Shown: positions 8,102-17,920, counted from the first letter of the stretch. The stretch: DNA of 64,000 nucleotides from Nostoc sp. FACHB-973 (GCF_014698115.1 NZ_JACJSJ010000006.1:98537-162536); one strand, 5' to 3'. A program made the numbers and translations. Notes: generated by a model from the sequence alone, not told the origin.

Positions 8102-10807
8102 CTACAGCAATGTATTGACTACCGAAGAAGGTGCAACTCCATTTTGGGAATCAACGATCGCTGTACCAGTATTTTGTTGGTGTGTCTCTTCTTTAACTAC
8201 ACCACGCCCTCTAATTAATTTAATTGCCCGATTCACGCTTTCTGGTAAAATCACCACCAGGCTGTTATCTGGTGCCATGTCTAAGCCTTTATTAATCGCT
8301 TGTGTTTCATCCAAAATTGATTCAAAGCGACTCTCAGGCTTTACTTCGTTAATGCCTTGAATAATCAACTGGGCAGCCGATCCCCGCGCCCTTCCCCTCG
8401 TGTCATCATCTTCTTTGACGATGATGTAATCAAAAATTTGCGCTGCTAGTTTGCCCAAAGTCACAAAATCTTCATCACGGCGATCGCCAGGACCTCCAAT
8501 GACGCCAATGCGTTGTCCCGTCGTCCAATTCCGCACAAAAGCGCCCACTGCTTCGTAACTAGCCGCGTTGTGGGCATAGTCTACCAAAGCGTGGTAGCTG
8601 CCTAAGTTAAATAAATTCATCCGTCCCGGAGTTTGACTCACGGAAGCCCGGAAGGTCTTCAAACCAGCACGAATCTGTTCAATTGTGACGTTTTGCACGA
8701 AGGCTGCCAAACTTGCCGCTAAGGCGTTGGCAATCATAAATGGCGCCCGCCCGCCCATTGTTAAAGGTATATTTTCTGCTCTTTCTATACGGTGTGTCCA
8801 ATCGCCTTTGACAATGGACAGATAGCCATTTTCATATACCGCTGCGACTCCGCCCTTTTGGATGTGCTTCCGCACCAATTCCGAGTCGGGATTCATGGTG
8901 AAGTAAGCAATGTTGGCTTTAGTTTTTTCTGACATGGCGGCGACGCGGCGATCGTCGGCGTTCAGTACTGCATAGCCATCAGGAAATACGGCTTCTGCGA
9001 CTACGCTCTTGAGGTTAGCTAGCTGGTCGATGGTATCTATATCGCCTATTCCTAAGTGGTCGGCGGCTACATTTAACACTACGCCCACATTTGCCGCTTC
9101 AAAACCCAGCCCAGAGCGGAGAATCCCACCGCGAGCGGTTTCCAGTACTGCTACTTCCACTGTGGGGTCTTGCAGGATGAGGTGGGCACTTTGGGGGCCT
9201 GTGTTATCGCCAGATTCTACTAAGTAATCACCGATATAAGTTCCGTCGGTAGTAGTATAACCTACTACTTTCCCAGTCTGCTTATAAATATGGGCTAGGA
9301 GTCGAGTAGTGGTGGTTTTGCCATTGGTACCTGTAACGCTGAGAATCGGAATTTGGCTAGATTGTTCGTTGGGAAACAGCATATCCATTACTGCGCCAGC
9401 GACGTTGCGGGGAATGCCAACGCTGGGGGCGACGTGCATCCTAAAACCGGGAGCGGCGTTAACTTCGACAATCACGCCATCTACTTCCCGCAGAGGACGG
9501 CTAATATCCGAGGTGACGATATCTAAGCCGGCGATGTCCAAACCGATAATTTTCACTACCCGTTGTGCCAACCAAAGGTTTTCTGGGTGAATTTCGTCGG
9601 TACGGTCTACAGCACTACCACCTGTACTCAAGTTTGCCGTTGCCCTCAAATAACAAATAGTGCCCTTGGGTGGCACACTATTTAGGGTATAGCCTTGTCT
9701 TTCTAGGAGTTGGTAGCTGGTGCGGTCTAGTTCAATCTTGGTCAGGACGTTATCATGCCCTTCGCCGCGATTTGGATCAAGGTTTGTTTCTTCAATCAAT
9801 TCGGCGATGGTGGATCTGCCGTTGCCAATGATATGAGCTGGGACGCGTTCGGCTACTGCCACTACTTTGCCATTTACTACCAGTACCCTGTGGTCGCGGC
9901 CAACATAATATCTTTCGATAATAATTGAGCGGGAAACTTGTCTAGCAGCTTCATAGGCAGCTTCAGCTTCTTCCCACGTTCTGATATCAATGGTGATACC
10001 GCGTCCGTGGTTGCCATCGAGGGGCTTAATAACAATGGGATAGCCACCAACGTATTCAATGGCTTCTTCCAAATCGTCCAAGAAGTTGATCGTTGTGCCT
10101 CTGGGTACTGGGGCACCAGCGGCTGCGAGGATGCGTTTGGTGGCTTCTTTGTCGCAAGCTAGTTCTACGCCGAGAATGCTGGTGTTGTCAGTCATTGTTG
10201 CCTGCATTCGCTTCTGGTTGACGCCGTAGCCTAGCTGAATCAAAAAGCGGGCTTCCAGAGCCATCCAGGGAATGCCTCTTTTTTCGGCTTCTTTGATGAT
10301 CGCTTCCGTAGAAGGCCCTAAGGAAGCATCACGGCTGAAGTCTTTCAGGTCTTGGATATCTTGCTCTAGTTCTGCTTTGGGATAGCGACCGCGATCGACG
10401 ATACTCTGGCACAGCCGCACCGCTGCTCGTCCAGCGTAACGTCCCGCTTCCTCATTCAAGTACTCAATCACTACTTGGTAAATTCCAGGGGTAGCAGTTT
10501 CACGAGTGCGGCCAAAGCCGACATGCATTCCCGCTAATTCTTGGAGTTCTAGTGCTACATGTTCCACGATGTGGCCCATCATCGTGCCTTCTCTCACTCG
10601 CATCAGAAAACCACCACGACAGCCAGGGGAACAATAGTGACCCTCCAGACTTGGCAGCGCCTCAACTAATCCTTCGTAAAAGCCAGGGATTTCATTCGAG
10701 GGCGTCTCGGCAAGGTTTTCTAAATCGAGGCGCATGACGATCAGCTTGTGGCGTCGAATGCTCCAGTAGTTTGGGCCGCGTAAGGTCTGGATCTTGAGGA
10801 TTCTCAT
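8102..10807 (-). CDS. cphA: cyanophycin synthetase
   Basis: Non-ribosomal ATP-dependent polymerisation of aspartate and arginine into cyanophycin, the cyanobacterial nitrogen reserve. An N-terminal family-specific domain (about 1-160) is followed by an ATP-grasp domain (about 210-470, VIKPLDGNHGRG) that activates the Asp backbone. A Mur-ligase-like domain follows, with P-loop GTNGKTTTTRL near residue 495. I chose the ATG at 10807 (MRILKIQTLRGPNYWS), which gives 901 aa and matches the family N-terminus; an upstream ATG at 10837 would add ten atypical residues. It lies downstream of cphB on the same strand, the usual cphB-cphA order. Confidence 0.97.
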   Translation of the reverse strand: MRILKIQTLRGPNYWSIRRHKLIVMRLDLENLAETPSNEIPGFYEGLVEALPSLEGHYCSPGCRGGFLMRVREGTMMGHIVEHVALELQELAGMHVGFGRTRETATPGIYQVVIEYLNEEAGRYAGRAAVRLCQSIVDRGRYPKAELEQDIQDLKDFSRDASLGPSTEAIIKEAEKRGIPWMALEARFLIQLGYGVNQKRMQATMTDNTSILGVELACDKEATKRILAAAGAPVPRGTTINFLDDLEEAIEYVGGYPIVIKPLDGNHGRGITIDIRTWEEAEAAYEAARQVSRSIIIERYYVGRDHRVLVVNGKVVAVAERVPAHIIGNGRSTIAELIEETNLDPNRGEGHDNVLTKIELDRTSYQLLERQGYTLNSVPPKGTICYLRATANLSTGGSAVDRTDEIHPENLWLAQRVVKIIGLDIAGLDIVTSDISRPLREVDGVIVEVNAAPGFRMHVAPSVGIPRNVAGAVMDMLFPNEQSSQIPILSVTGTNGKTTTTRLLAHIYKQTGKVVGYTTTDGTYIGDYLVESGDNTGPQSAHLILQDPTVEVAVLETARGGILRSGLGFEAANVGVVLNVAADHLGIGDIDTIDQLANLKSVVAEAVFPDGYAVLNADDRRVAAMSEKTKANIAYFTMNPDSELVRKHIQKGGVAAVYENGYLSIVKGDWTHRIERAENIPLTMGGRAPFMIANALAASLAAFVQNVTIEQIRAGLKTFRASVSQTPGRMNLFNLGSYHALVDYAHNAASYEAVGAFVRNWTTGQRIGVIGGPGDRRDEDFVTLGKLAAQIFDYIIVKEDDDTRGRARGSAAQLIIQGINEVKPESRFESILDETQAINKGLDMAPDNSLVVILPESVNRAIKLIRGRGVVKEETHQQNTGTAIVDSQNGVAPSSVVNTLL

Positions 10808-11235
10808 GGGAATAGGTAGATGGAGATTCGGAACCAAAATTCTAGTTTCTTACTGGAATTGACCGCTAAACTGTTCATCGCAAACAGTTTTTTCTTTTTA
10901 CATGGTATTCTCATCATTTTTCTACAGCAAAAAATAAATGAGCGGTCAACCAATTTTGGATTTTAGATTGATGATAGCGAAGCTAAGCCGTGTCCGGGAG
11001 CGTCTTTTAAATTGAAAGAGACCACAAGGGTACTTAGCTCCTGGAATTATTAGATTTACCATAGCGTAGGTAAGCCGAGTTGGGATAACGCTAGGTTGCA
11101 AAACGAGCTTTTTTGAGATTTGTTTCGCCGACTTTGTGGCAAACCATAAACCAAAAAGCTGTTTTAATCTAAAATCCCCAATCTTAAATCTAAAATTTCT
11201 GGTCAACTCAGTGTAACCTCAGATACTTTATCCCG
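10808..11235. repeat. cphB-cphA intergenic region with repeats
   Basis: 428 bases without a credible gene. Copies of TTTTGGATTTTAGATT (10952-10970) and its reverse (about 11165-11200) bracket two interspersed repeats near 10975-11015 and 11058-11092 (GATAGCGAAGCTAAGCCG and CATAGCGTAGGTAAGCCG). The cphA leader probably starts in the AT-rich part near 10840-10930. The 86-codon frame on the minus strand here is built of repeats and is not called. Confidence 0.6.
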
Positions 11236-12099
11236 TCAGCTGGAGATTCGGTGTACAGCAGGCAATACAGTGCGCTGGTACAGGTGGAAGCGATCGCCAT
11301 AGCTGAGGATATGCAGACGTAAGTTATGCACCGTTAGGGGTTCGTTAGCACCGACATGGGGTTCGTTGGTGTGGGTTAGCTCAGTGGGATCAACAATGGT
11401 GACACTGCCTTTACCCATAACTTGTAGCCAGCCATCACGTTCAAACACAGCACAAGTATCTTCGTCAATGCCAATACCCAAGCGATCGGGATGAGCTGCG
11501 ATCGCACTAATCAGCCGTCCCATCCGATTCCGGTTATGAAAGTGTTGGTCAACAATGACTTCAGGAATAAATCCCAAACCCGTTGCCATATCCACTAAAG
11601 AACGATTTGGCGACTCTCCACTACCGCCGCCAGCAATCATATGGTGCCCCATCACTGCTGCTCCGGCACTGGTGCCTGCTAAGGTAAGTTGCCCTGACCT
11701 CACCCGCTGCCGGATAATTTCCATCGCTGGCGTATCTGCCAATACGCCACAGAGACGCAGTTGGTCTCCTCCTGTCAAAAATACCCCACTACAGGCTTCT
11801 AAGGATGCTTTGATCTGGGAGGCTTCACACTGTTCCCGTTCGCGGATGTCTAAAATCTCTACCTTCTGGGCACCCATTTCTTCAAAAATCCGAATATACC
11901 GACCACCGATGATAGCGGGTTCACGAGAGGCAGATGGAATAATTGTAATATAGCCTTTACTAGCACCGGCACGTCCAAAAAAAGTTCTTAGGATGTCGCG
12001 CCCGTGAACTTTGTCTTCTGCGCCTCCGATAACTAGAACGGCGGTTTTCGTTGCTTGGGGTGTCCTCATTTCCAGCGATTTAGCTTTTAATTCCGGCAT
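11236..12099 (-). CDS. cphB: cyanophycinase
   Basis: Serine-type exopeptidase (S51 family) that releases beta-Asp-Arg dipeptides from cyanophycin. The 287 aa include the nucleophile motif GTSAGAAVM, the upstream GGDQLRL loop, GAEDKVHGRD near the N-terminus and the VDQHFHNRNRMGRL motif. ATG at 12099, with GGAGAAAC upstream. It precedes cphA on the same strand, so synthesis and breakdown of the polymer are encoded together, though 428 repeat-rich bases separate them. Confidence 0.97.
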   Translation of the reverse strand: MPELKAKSLEMRTPQATKTAVLVIGGAEDKVHGRDILRTFFGRAGASKGYITIIPSASREPAIIGGRYIRIFEEMGAQKVEILDIREREQCEASQIKASLEACSGVFLTGGDQLRLCGVLADTPAMEIIRQRVRSGQLTLAGTSAGAAVMGHHMIAGGGSGESPNRSLVDMATGLGFIPEVIVDQHFHNRNRMGRLISAIAAHPDRLGIGIDEDTCAVFERDGWLQVMGKGSVTIVDPTELTHTNEPHVGANEPLTVHNLRLHILSYGDRFHLYQRTVLPAVHRISS

Positions 12100-12830
12100 T
12101 GTGTTTCTCCTGTCAACAACTTCAGGTGAATTTAAACAAGATCAGAAGCAGCCATGATTTTTGCGCTTTGCAACTTTTGAGAGGACACTTTGGTGAAGTT
12201 TGGATTCTCCTGGGCTACAGTTCCAAATTCTTGTTTAACGCACACGATGCCTCAGTTTAAACGTGTCCGCTGCCCTGACTCTGCTGCTAGCGCCTTGTTT
12301 TTCACCTTTACACTTCCAGACTGGCAAAATAGTCCTTACTTAGTAAGCTAGGGAGGACACTTCTTTGGTGGGGTTGCCCCCCATTTTGGAGCCAGTGCCT
12401 TGGAGAGACATTGCGCCCTTGAACTTTCGCAAAGTTGTTCGCCCTTAGCATTCCCAAAGGTTAGCAAGTGCCGTCGGTTTTGCCGACTTGTTTGCCTAGT
12501 ATTTGAGTCAAGAGAATAAACTGGCATGAAATTGTCAGTTTTCCCCTTTGGCATTGGGGATGAACAGGTAAGACCACGCTTTTTTCTGAGGCTGGCTCGA
12601 TGCATCCTGAAAGTTGTTAACTTGATATGATTATTAATTTAAATGTAGTTGTGACAACATTTAAACATAAATTAAGTAATTAGAAAAACTTTAGATCCCA
12701 TCTAAAATCCAAGACTCCTGGTACTTTTAGATACTATTGATAAAGTTTAACTGTAGTTTGACCCAACATTGGCTTCTTGTGTTTGCTAGACATTCAAATT
12801 TAAGATTAGTGTCCTTGAATACGAATTACT
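12100..12830. other. long cphB-trmD intergenic region
   Basis: 731 bases between divergent genes. I see no convincing coding sequence. A possible 85-codon minus-strand frame (12348-12605) has no recognisable domain. There is a hairpin-like stretch near 12468-12490 (GCCGTCGGTTTTGCCGAC). The last 200 bases before trmD are AT-rich and probably hold its promoter. The cphB promoter should lie near 12100-12250; no clear NtcA site (GTA-N8-TAC) was seen. Confidence 0.5.
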
Positions 12831-13532
12831 GTGCGTTTTGATATAGTTACACTTTTTCCTGACTGTTTTCACTCGGTTCTCAACTCTGGGTTGCTGGGTA
12901 AAGCCTTAGCCAAACAGATTGCCCAAGTGCATCTGATTAATCCGCGGGACTTTACAACTGACAAGCACCGTAAGGTCGATGATGAACCCTACGGTGGCGG
13001 CGTAGGGATGCTAATGAAGCCAGAACCAATCTTCAGTGCTGTGGAGTCGCTGCCGATTCTACCTCGAAGAGAAGTTATTTTGATGAGTCCACAGGGTCAA
13101 ACAATTAATCAACCTTTGTTGCGAGAATTAGCAACAAATTATGACCAGTTAGTGGTGATTTGTGGACATTACGAAGGAGTAGATGAGAGGGTGCTGCATT
13201 TGGTGACTCGTGAAGTATCTTTAGGAGATTTTATTCTGACTGGTGGTGAAATTCCAGCAATGGCTTTAATTAACGGTGTAGTGCGCCTTTTACCAGGAAC
13301 CGTAGCCAAAACGGAGTCCTTGACAGCAGAAAGTTTTGAGGAGGGGTTATTGGACTATCCCCAATATACTCGCCCAGCAAATTTTCGGGGCTTGAAAGTG
13401 CCGGAGGTATTGCTGTCTGGAAATCATGCTGCTATTGCACGCTGGCGTTACGAACAACAAATTCAAAAAACACGCGATCGCCGTCCCGATCTCCTGGAAA
13501 AATGGGAGGAGGGGAAGGGGAATGGGGAATGA
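12831..13532 (+). CDS. trmD: tRNA (guanine-37-N1)-methyltransferase
   Basis: SPOUT-class enzyme making m1G37 in tRNAs, which prevents frameshifting. It begins with GTG at 12831 (MRFDIVTLFPDCF), the canonical TrmD start. Conserved blocks include DDEPYGGGVGMLMKPEP, CGHYEGVDERV and the trefoil-knot SLGDFILTGGE. The 233 aa are normal except that the last codons (EEGKGNGE) run into a heptamer repeat. It is followed about 110 bases later by ispF on the same strand. Confidence 0.96.
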   Translation: MRFDIVTLFPDCFHSVLNSGLLGKALAKQIAQVHLINPRDFTTDKHRKVDDEPYGGGVGMLMKPEPIFSAVESLPILPRREVILMSPQGQTINQPLLRELATNYDQLVVICGHYEGVDERVLHLVTREVSLGDFILTGGEIPAMALINGVVRLLPGTVAKTESLTAESFEEGLLDYPQYTRPANFRGLKVPEVLLSGNHAAIARWRYEQQIQKTRDRRPDLLEKWEEGKGNGE

Positions 13533-13650
13533 GGGATGAGGGAGCAGGGGAGGCAGGGGAGGCAGGGGGAGCAAGGGCAAAATAACTCAGCACTCCAATG
13601 TCCTATGCCCAATGCCTAATTACTAATGACAAATGACAAATGACAAATGA
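13500..13650. repeat. heptamer repeats between trmD and ispF
   Basis: GGGGAGG/CAGGGGA-type units (13503-13576) overlap the end of trmD. They are followed by TGCCCAATGCC and several ACAAATG units (13625-13650) that run up to the ispF start codon. Confidence 0.75.
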
Positions 13651-14129
13651 CTAAAATTCGTATTGGTAACGGCTACGACATTCACAGACTGGTGAGCGAT
13701 CGCGCTTTAATTTTAGGAGGAATTCAAATTCCCCATGAACTCGGTTTGTTGGGTCACAGTGACGCTGATGTACTTACCCATGCCATTATGGATGCCATGC
13801 TTGGGGCATTATCTTTGGGGGATATTGGTCATTATTTTCCCCCTAGCGATCCCCAATGGGCGGGAGCAGATAGTTTAATACTATTAACTCAAGTACATCA
13901 GCTAATTCGGGAGCAAGGTTGGCAGGTGGGAAATATTGACTCGGTGGTGGTGGCAGAACGTCCAAAATTAAAACCGCATATTCATAACATGCGTGACAAA
14001 CTAGCGACAGTTTTAGAATTAGAACCAAATCAAATTGGCATCAAAGCTACCACCAATGAAAAATTAGGTCCTGTTGGACGAGAAGAAGGTATATGTGCTT
14101 ATGCTGTAGTCTTACTATTGCAAGAATAA
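13647..14129 (+). CDS. ispF: 2-C-methyl-D-erythritol 2,4-cyclodiphosphate synthase
   Basis: Fifth enzyme of the MEP isoprenoid pathway. The 160 aa match the family. The metal and substrate motifs are intact: GNGYDIHRL (Asp and His ligands), [17 protein letters not shown] and the C-terminal [17 protein letters not shown]. The ATG follows a run of ACAAATG heptamers, so the ribosome-binding region is itself repeat. dxr of the same pathway lies elsewhere in the window (39.9 kb). Confidence 0.97.
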   Translation: MTKIRIGNGYDIHRLVSDRALILGGIQIPHELGLLGHSDADVLTHAIMDAMLGALSLGDIGHYFPPSDPQWAGADSLILLTQVHQLIREQGWQVGNIDSVVVAERPKLKPHIHNMRDKLATVLELEPNQIGIKATTNEKLGPVGREEGICAYAVVLLLQE

Positions 14130-14143
14130 CGATAGGATGATGT

Positions 14144-14176
14144 CAAAAAAAACCAGAATCTATTCTAGGTTTTTTT
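14144..14176 (+). terminator. rho-independent terminator after ispF
   Basis: AAAAAACCAGAAT pairs with ATTCTAGGTTTTTTT around a two-base loop and ends in a T-run, 15 bases after the ispF stop. Confidence 0.8.
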
Positions 14177-14400
14177 GAGGAATAAATCATTGAAAAGCAA
14201 AGCAATTGACCAACTTTGCTGCGCTTTTTTTACTGTCTTAGAACTATCATTTTCATGAATACGACCAGTTAGGTTGTTCGGGCATTATTGACGAATTTCA
14301 GATAATTTATCAAACCATCTTGGATCAGCAATAACTCACGTTCCGTCTACCTACAATAGCATTGACCCTAATTAGACACAATTACAGTAGATTTAATTCT

Positions 14401-16191
14401 ATGAAATTATCATCCACTTTTTTAAAAATTAAGCGTTTTTGGTTGTCAATAATTCTGACTTCAGCAATAGCATTTCTAGTTAGCGCCTGTAACCCTAGTA
14501 ACTTCAAAACCCCAGCTGCTCAAGTGCCACAAATCGTTACCGCAGTTTTGAGTGAGCCTTCAACTTTTAATTATGCTTTGAATGAGTCAGCATATAGTGT
14601 TTTTGGCTTTCTCTATGATTCATTAATGAATGAAAATCCGATAACCACGAAACTAGAACCTGGTTTAGCAGAATCTTGGGAAGTTTCTCAAGATGCACAA
14701 CGGGTTGTAATCACCTTGCGAGAAGGACTTAAGTGGTCAGATGGTAAGCCAATGACTACTGATGATGTTGTCTTTACTTATAATGAAATCTACCTAAATC
14801 CGAAAATTCCCACTTCTTTAAAAGATTCATTAAAAGTTGGCGAAAAGGGCACTTTGCCAAAGGTGAAAAAAATCGATGAACGTCGAGTTGAATTCACCAT
14901 ACAAGAACCGTTTGCTCCTTTTTTAAGATATGTAGGTGGTATCCCAATTATGCCAGCCCACGTTCTACAGGAAGCGATTCACACAACTGAATCTGGTGGA
15001 AATCCTAAGTTTATTTCTATGTGGGGAACAGGTACTGACCCGAAACAAATTGTTGGCAATGGTCCCTATGTAATGGAAAGTTATGTTCCTAGTCAGCGAG
15101 TTATATTTCGACGCAATCCATACTACTGGCGCAAAGATGCTCAGGGGAATCCTCAGCCTTATATTGAGCGTATTGTTTGGCAAATTATTGAATCCACTGA
15201 AAACCAATTGATTAGTTTTCGCTCTGGACAATTAGATGATTTAGAAATTCCTCCTGAAGGTTTTAGTTTGCTGAAACGAGAAGAAAAACGAGCGAAGTTT
15301 AAAATTTATAATGGTGGACCAGATACAAGTACAAGTTTTATTTCTTTTAATCTCAATAAAGCTAAGAATTCTCAGGGGAATTTTTTAGTAGATCCCATCA
15401 AATCCCGCTGGTTTAATCAAAAGGAATTCAGACAGGCTATAGCCTATGCACTAGACCGCGAAACAATGAAAATAAATGCTTACCGAGGATTGGGTGAGTT
15501 ACAAAATTCATTTGTTTATGTTAAGAGTCCCTATTTTCTTCCTCCAGAAAAAGGGTTAAAGGTATATAATTATGAACCCGAAAAATCGAAAAAATTACTG
15601 TTAGATGCTGGGTTTAAATATAATGCCCAAAATCAACTTTTAGATGCTGATGGCAACCGAGTTAGATTTACACTCTTGACGAATTCCGAAAGGAAAGTCA
15701 GAGGAGATATGGCAGCTCAAATTCAACGAGATCTTGCGAAAATTGGGATTCAGGTCGATTTGCAAATCCTCAGTTTCAATTCTTATTTAGAAAAATTGAA
15801 AGTTACACAAAATTGGGATTGTTACCTTGGAGGGTTTGCTGGAGGGGGTATTGAACCCCACAGTGCTAGCAACATCTGGAGAATTGCTGGTGCATCTCAC
15901 GCATTTAATCAAGGGGCACAACCTGGAGATCCGCCGCTAATTGGTTGGGAAGTTTCTGATTGGGAAAAACAAATTGATAGCCTTTATATTAAAGGCGCAC
16001 AGGTATTAGATGAAAACAAGCGGAAAGAAATTTACTACGAATATCAGCGCATCGCTTCAGAACAGTTGCCGTTTATTCATTTGGTGGAAAGATTGAATTT
16101 GCAAGGAGTCCGCGATCGCTTCCAAGGCATTCAGTATACTGCTCTTGGTGGGCCATTCTGGAACCTCTACGAACTGAAAGTAACTGATTAG
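14401..16191 (+). CDS. ABC transporter substrate-binding lipoprotein (peptide/nickel type)
   Basis: Extracytoplasmic solute-binding protein of family 5 (OppA/DppA/NikA fold). The N-terminus has a lipoprotein signal with lipobox LVSACN, so the mature protein is lipid-anchored. Family features include the GLAESWEVSQDAQRVVITLR block, LKWSDGKPMTTDDVVFTY and GTGTDPKQIVGNGPYVMESY. I chose the ATG at 14401, which starts a proper signal peptide (MKLSSTFLKIKRFWLS), giving 596 aa; a TTG at 14362 would add 13 residues. No permease or ATPase gene is adjacent, so the partner transporter is encoded elsewhere. Substrate unknown. Confidence 0.9.
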   Translation: MKLSSTFLKIKRFWLSIILTSAIAFLVSACNPSNFKTPAAQVPQIVTAVLSEPSTFNYALNESAYSVFGFLYDSLMNENPITTKLEPGLAESWEVSQDAQRVVITLREGLKWSDGKPMTTDDVVFTYNEIYLNPKIPTSLKDSLKVGEKGTLPKVKKIDERRVEFTIQEPFAPFLRYVGGIPIMPAHVLQEAIHTTESGGNPKFISMWGTGTDPKQIVGNGPYVMESYVPSQRVIFRRNPYYWRKDAQGNPQPYIERIVWQIIESTENQLISFRSGQLDDLEIPPEGFSLLKREEKRAKFKIYNGGPDTSTSFISFNLNKAKNSQGNFLVDPIKSRWFNQKEFRQAIAYALDRETMKINAYRGLGELQNSFVYVKSPYFLPPEKGLKVYNYEPEKSKKLLLDAGFKYNAQNQLLDADGNRVRFTLLTNSERKVRGDMAAQIQRDLAKIGIQVDLQILSFNSYLEKLKVTQNWDCYLGGFAGGGIEPHSASNIWRIAGASHAFNQGAQPGDPPLIGWEVSDWEKQIDSLYIKGAQVLDENKRKEIYYEYQRIASEQLPFIHLVERLNLQGVRDRFQGIQYTALGGPFWNLYELKVTD

Positions 16192-16194
16192 TAA

Positions 16195-16285
16195 TGGGGC
16201 ATGGCGCATTGGGCATTAATTATTTGCAAAGGACTAATGACTAATGACTAATGACAAAGGACTAATGACCGATGACCGATGAAAA
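16195..16285. repeat. ACTAATG/ACCGATG heptamers at the larB start
   Basis: GGGGCATGGCGCATTGGGCATT followed by repeated ACTAATG, ACAAAGG and ACCGATG units (shown in part). The units contain in-frame and out-of-frame ATGs, making the downstream start ambiguous. Confidence 0.7.
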
Positions 16286-17060
16286 ATCTTTGCGATCGCT
16301 CTTAGAAGCAGTTGCCAATGGTAAAGTCTCCCCAGATATAGCTTTAGACTCTCTCAAAGACTTAACCTATGAAAGTGTGGGTGAGTTTGCCAAAATTGAC
16401 CACCATCGCCAGTTAAGAACTGGTTTCCCGGAGGTGATTTGGGGCCCTGGGAAAACACCCGATCAAATTGCTCAAATTATCGACGTGATGCGCCTCCGCA
16501 ACCCAGTAGTGATGGCGACTCGCATTGAACCAGCAGTTTATGGCGCACTGCAAGCAAAAGTTACTGGTTTGCGATATTACGAATTGGCGAGAATTTGTGC
16601 GATCGCTCCTCCTACCATCGAACCACAATTTCAGGGCGAAATTGGCATTCTTTCTGCTGGCACCGCTGATTTAGCCGTTGCTGAAGAAGCCGCCGTCACC
16701 GCTGAACTTTCTGGTTTTCGAGTACAGCGCCTCTGGGACGTTGGCGTTGCAGGGATTCACCGCTTACTAAGTAATCGTCACTTCATCGATTCAGCATCGG
16801 TGTTGATTGTCGTAGCGGGAATGGAAGGCGCTTTACCCAGCGTTGTTGCTGGTTTAGCGAATTGTCCCGTCATAGCCGTACCCACCAGCATTGGTTATGG
16901 TGCAAGTTTTGGCGGTTTAGCACCACTCTTGACAATGCTCAACTCTTGTGCAGCTGGAGTAGGTGTAGTGAATATCGATAATGGTTTTGGCGCAGCAGTT
17001 TTGGCAGGGCAAATTTTGCGGACAGCCGAGAAATTGCGGTTGGCATCGCCTGAATCTTGA
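16272..17060 (+). CDS. larB: LarB-family protein (circadian phase modifier CpmA homologue)
   Basis: AIR-carboxylase-like protein of 262 aa. LarB carboxylates and hydrolyses nicotinic acid adenine dinucleotide in nickel-pincer cofactor synthesis. The cyanobacterial homologue was first named CpmA for a circadian-phase phenotype. Visible blocks are the N-terminal LarB region (SPDIALDSLKDLTYESVGEF), FPEVIWGPGKTPDQI and the AIR-carboxylase core (GILSAGTADLAVAEEAA, VVAGMEGALPSVVAGL, VPTSIGYGASFGGLA). Neither larC nor larE is in the window. The start is ambiguous because ATGs occur in heptamer repeats; 16272 or the next ATG at 16279 region is plausible. Confidence 0.88.
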   Translation: MTDEKSLRSLLEAVANGKVSPDIALDSLKDLTYESVGEFAKIDHHRQLRTGFPEVIWGPGKTPDQIAQIIDVMRLRNPVVMATRIEPAVYGALQAKVTGLRYYELARICAIAPPTIEPQFQGEIGILSAGTADLAVAEEAAVTAELSGFRVQRLWDVGVAGIHRLLSNRHFIDSASVLIVVAGMEGALPSVVAGLANCPVIAVPTSIGYGASFGGLAPLLTMLNSCAAGVGVVNIDNGFGAAVLAGQILRTAEKLRLASPES

Positions 17061-17499
17061 GTTAAGACATTAAAGTCATACCCAAGATTTCAGTATTTAT
17101 CAGTAAATAATAGACCTGTTGCATAAATCACAAAATTTGAACCCCACCCCGCCAAAGCTACGCTTTGTCTCCCGTCCCCAAGGCATCGGCTACGGTGCAT
17201 ACACAACTCGAATTACCCCCCTTAATCCCCCCTTATAAAGGGGGGAAACAGGAGATCCAGTTCCCTCCCCTTCACAAGGGGAGGGTTAGGGTGGGGTAAA
17301 ACCCAGATTCATCAGGTATTTCAGACTTGTGTATACACCGTAGCCTTGGTAAGGGGAGGGGATTAAGGGGAGCCAGCCCGGTCTTAGGGGTTTCCCCCAT
17401 GAGCGACTGGCGTGTGGGGTGTTAGGGACTTTTGCAAGATATCTAATGTAAAAAAAGCTGATACTGAAATTTGCTAACCCAACTTCTCAATCACCAAAT
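17061..17499. other. repeat-rich intergenic region after larB
   Basis: 439 bases holding a probable MITE-like element at 17190-17344 and a GC-rich interspersed repeat at about 17375-17425 (GTTTCCCCCATGAGCGAC). Bases 17440-17499 are AT-rich and are probably the leader of the small membrane protein. Confidence 0.55.
17190..17344. mobile_element. MITE-like element with 17-bp terminal inverted repeats
   Basis: CTACGGTGCATACACAA at the left matches the reverse complement of TTGTGTATACACCGTAG at the right in 16 of 17 positions. The inside has G/C-run inverted repeats (CCCCCCTTATAAAGGGGGG) and no coding capacity. The left 56 bases recur in reverse at 44650-44705. Confidence 0.65.
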
Positions 17500-17706
17500 A
17501 TGAGCCATTACAGCGATTTGATATCTCAGTTTTTTTGGAATTTGTCGGTAAATTCAACAGTGCTAGCACAAACAATTACTGACCCAGACTTGATGGGTCA
17601 GATGCAAAAAGCTTGGAACCATTTTATACAAACAGGTCAAGTGTGGGCATTGTTGATTGGTTTAGTCATTGGCTATATCATTCGGAATCTAACTAGCTAC
17701 GGTTAA
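17500..17706 (+). CDS. small membrane protein of unknown function
   Basis: 68 aa, no recognised family. The N-terminal half is mildly hydrophobic (ISQFFWNLSVNSTVLAQTIT) and could include a cleavable or anchoring segment. A clear membrane helix lies near the C-terminus (VWALLIGLVIGYIIRNL, about residues 47-63). ATG start at 17500. It is upstream of argH with an STRR between. The compact size, clean start and non-repeat sequence suggest a real gene, but no function can be given. Confidence 0.6.
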   Translation: MSHYSDLISQFFWNLSVNSTVLAQTITDPDLMGQMQKAWNHFIQTGQVWALLIGLVIGYIIRNLTSYG

Positions 17707-17709
17707 AAC

Positions 17710-17912
17710 TAGTGGGGAGTGGGGAGTGGGGAGTGGGGAGTAGGGAATAGGAAATGGGGTATTGGGAGTGTGAGAAAGGCCGGAAGGGTGGGAAGCTTTT
17801 TTTATAATTTCCCCACACTCCCTCATCTCCCTCATCTCCCTCATCTCCCTCATCTCCCTCATCTCCCTCATCTGCCCCACTCCCCACTCCCCACTCCCCA
17901 CTCCCCAATCCC
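17710..17912. repeat. STRR element with core, upstream of argH
   Basis: GGGGAGT heptamers (17712-17745), a core with GGGAAGCTTTTTTTATAATT (17790-17809) and then about seven CTCCCTCAT and four CCCCACT units up to 17912. The core reappears inverted after argH. Confidence 0.85.
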
Positions 17913-17920
17913 TCATATCT

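Noticed and set aside
10946..11206. 86-codon minus-strand frame
   Set aside because: It is composed of TTTTGGATTTTAGATT and interspersed repeats.
12348..12605. 85-codon minus-strand frame
   Set aside because: No recognisable domain, irregular composition and no good ribosome site; probably chance.
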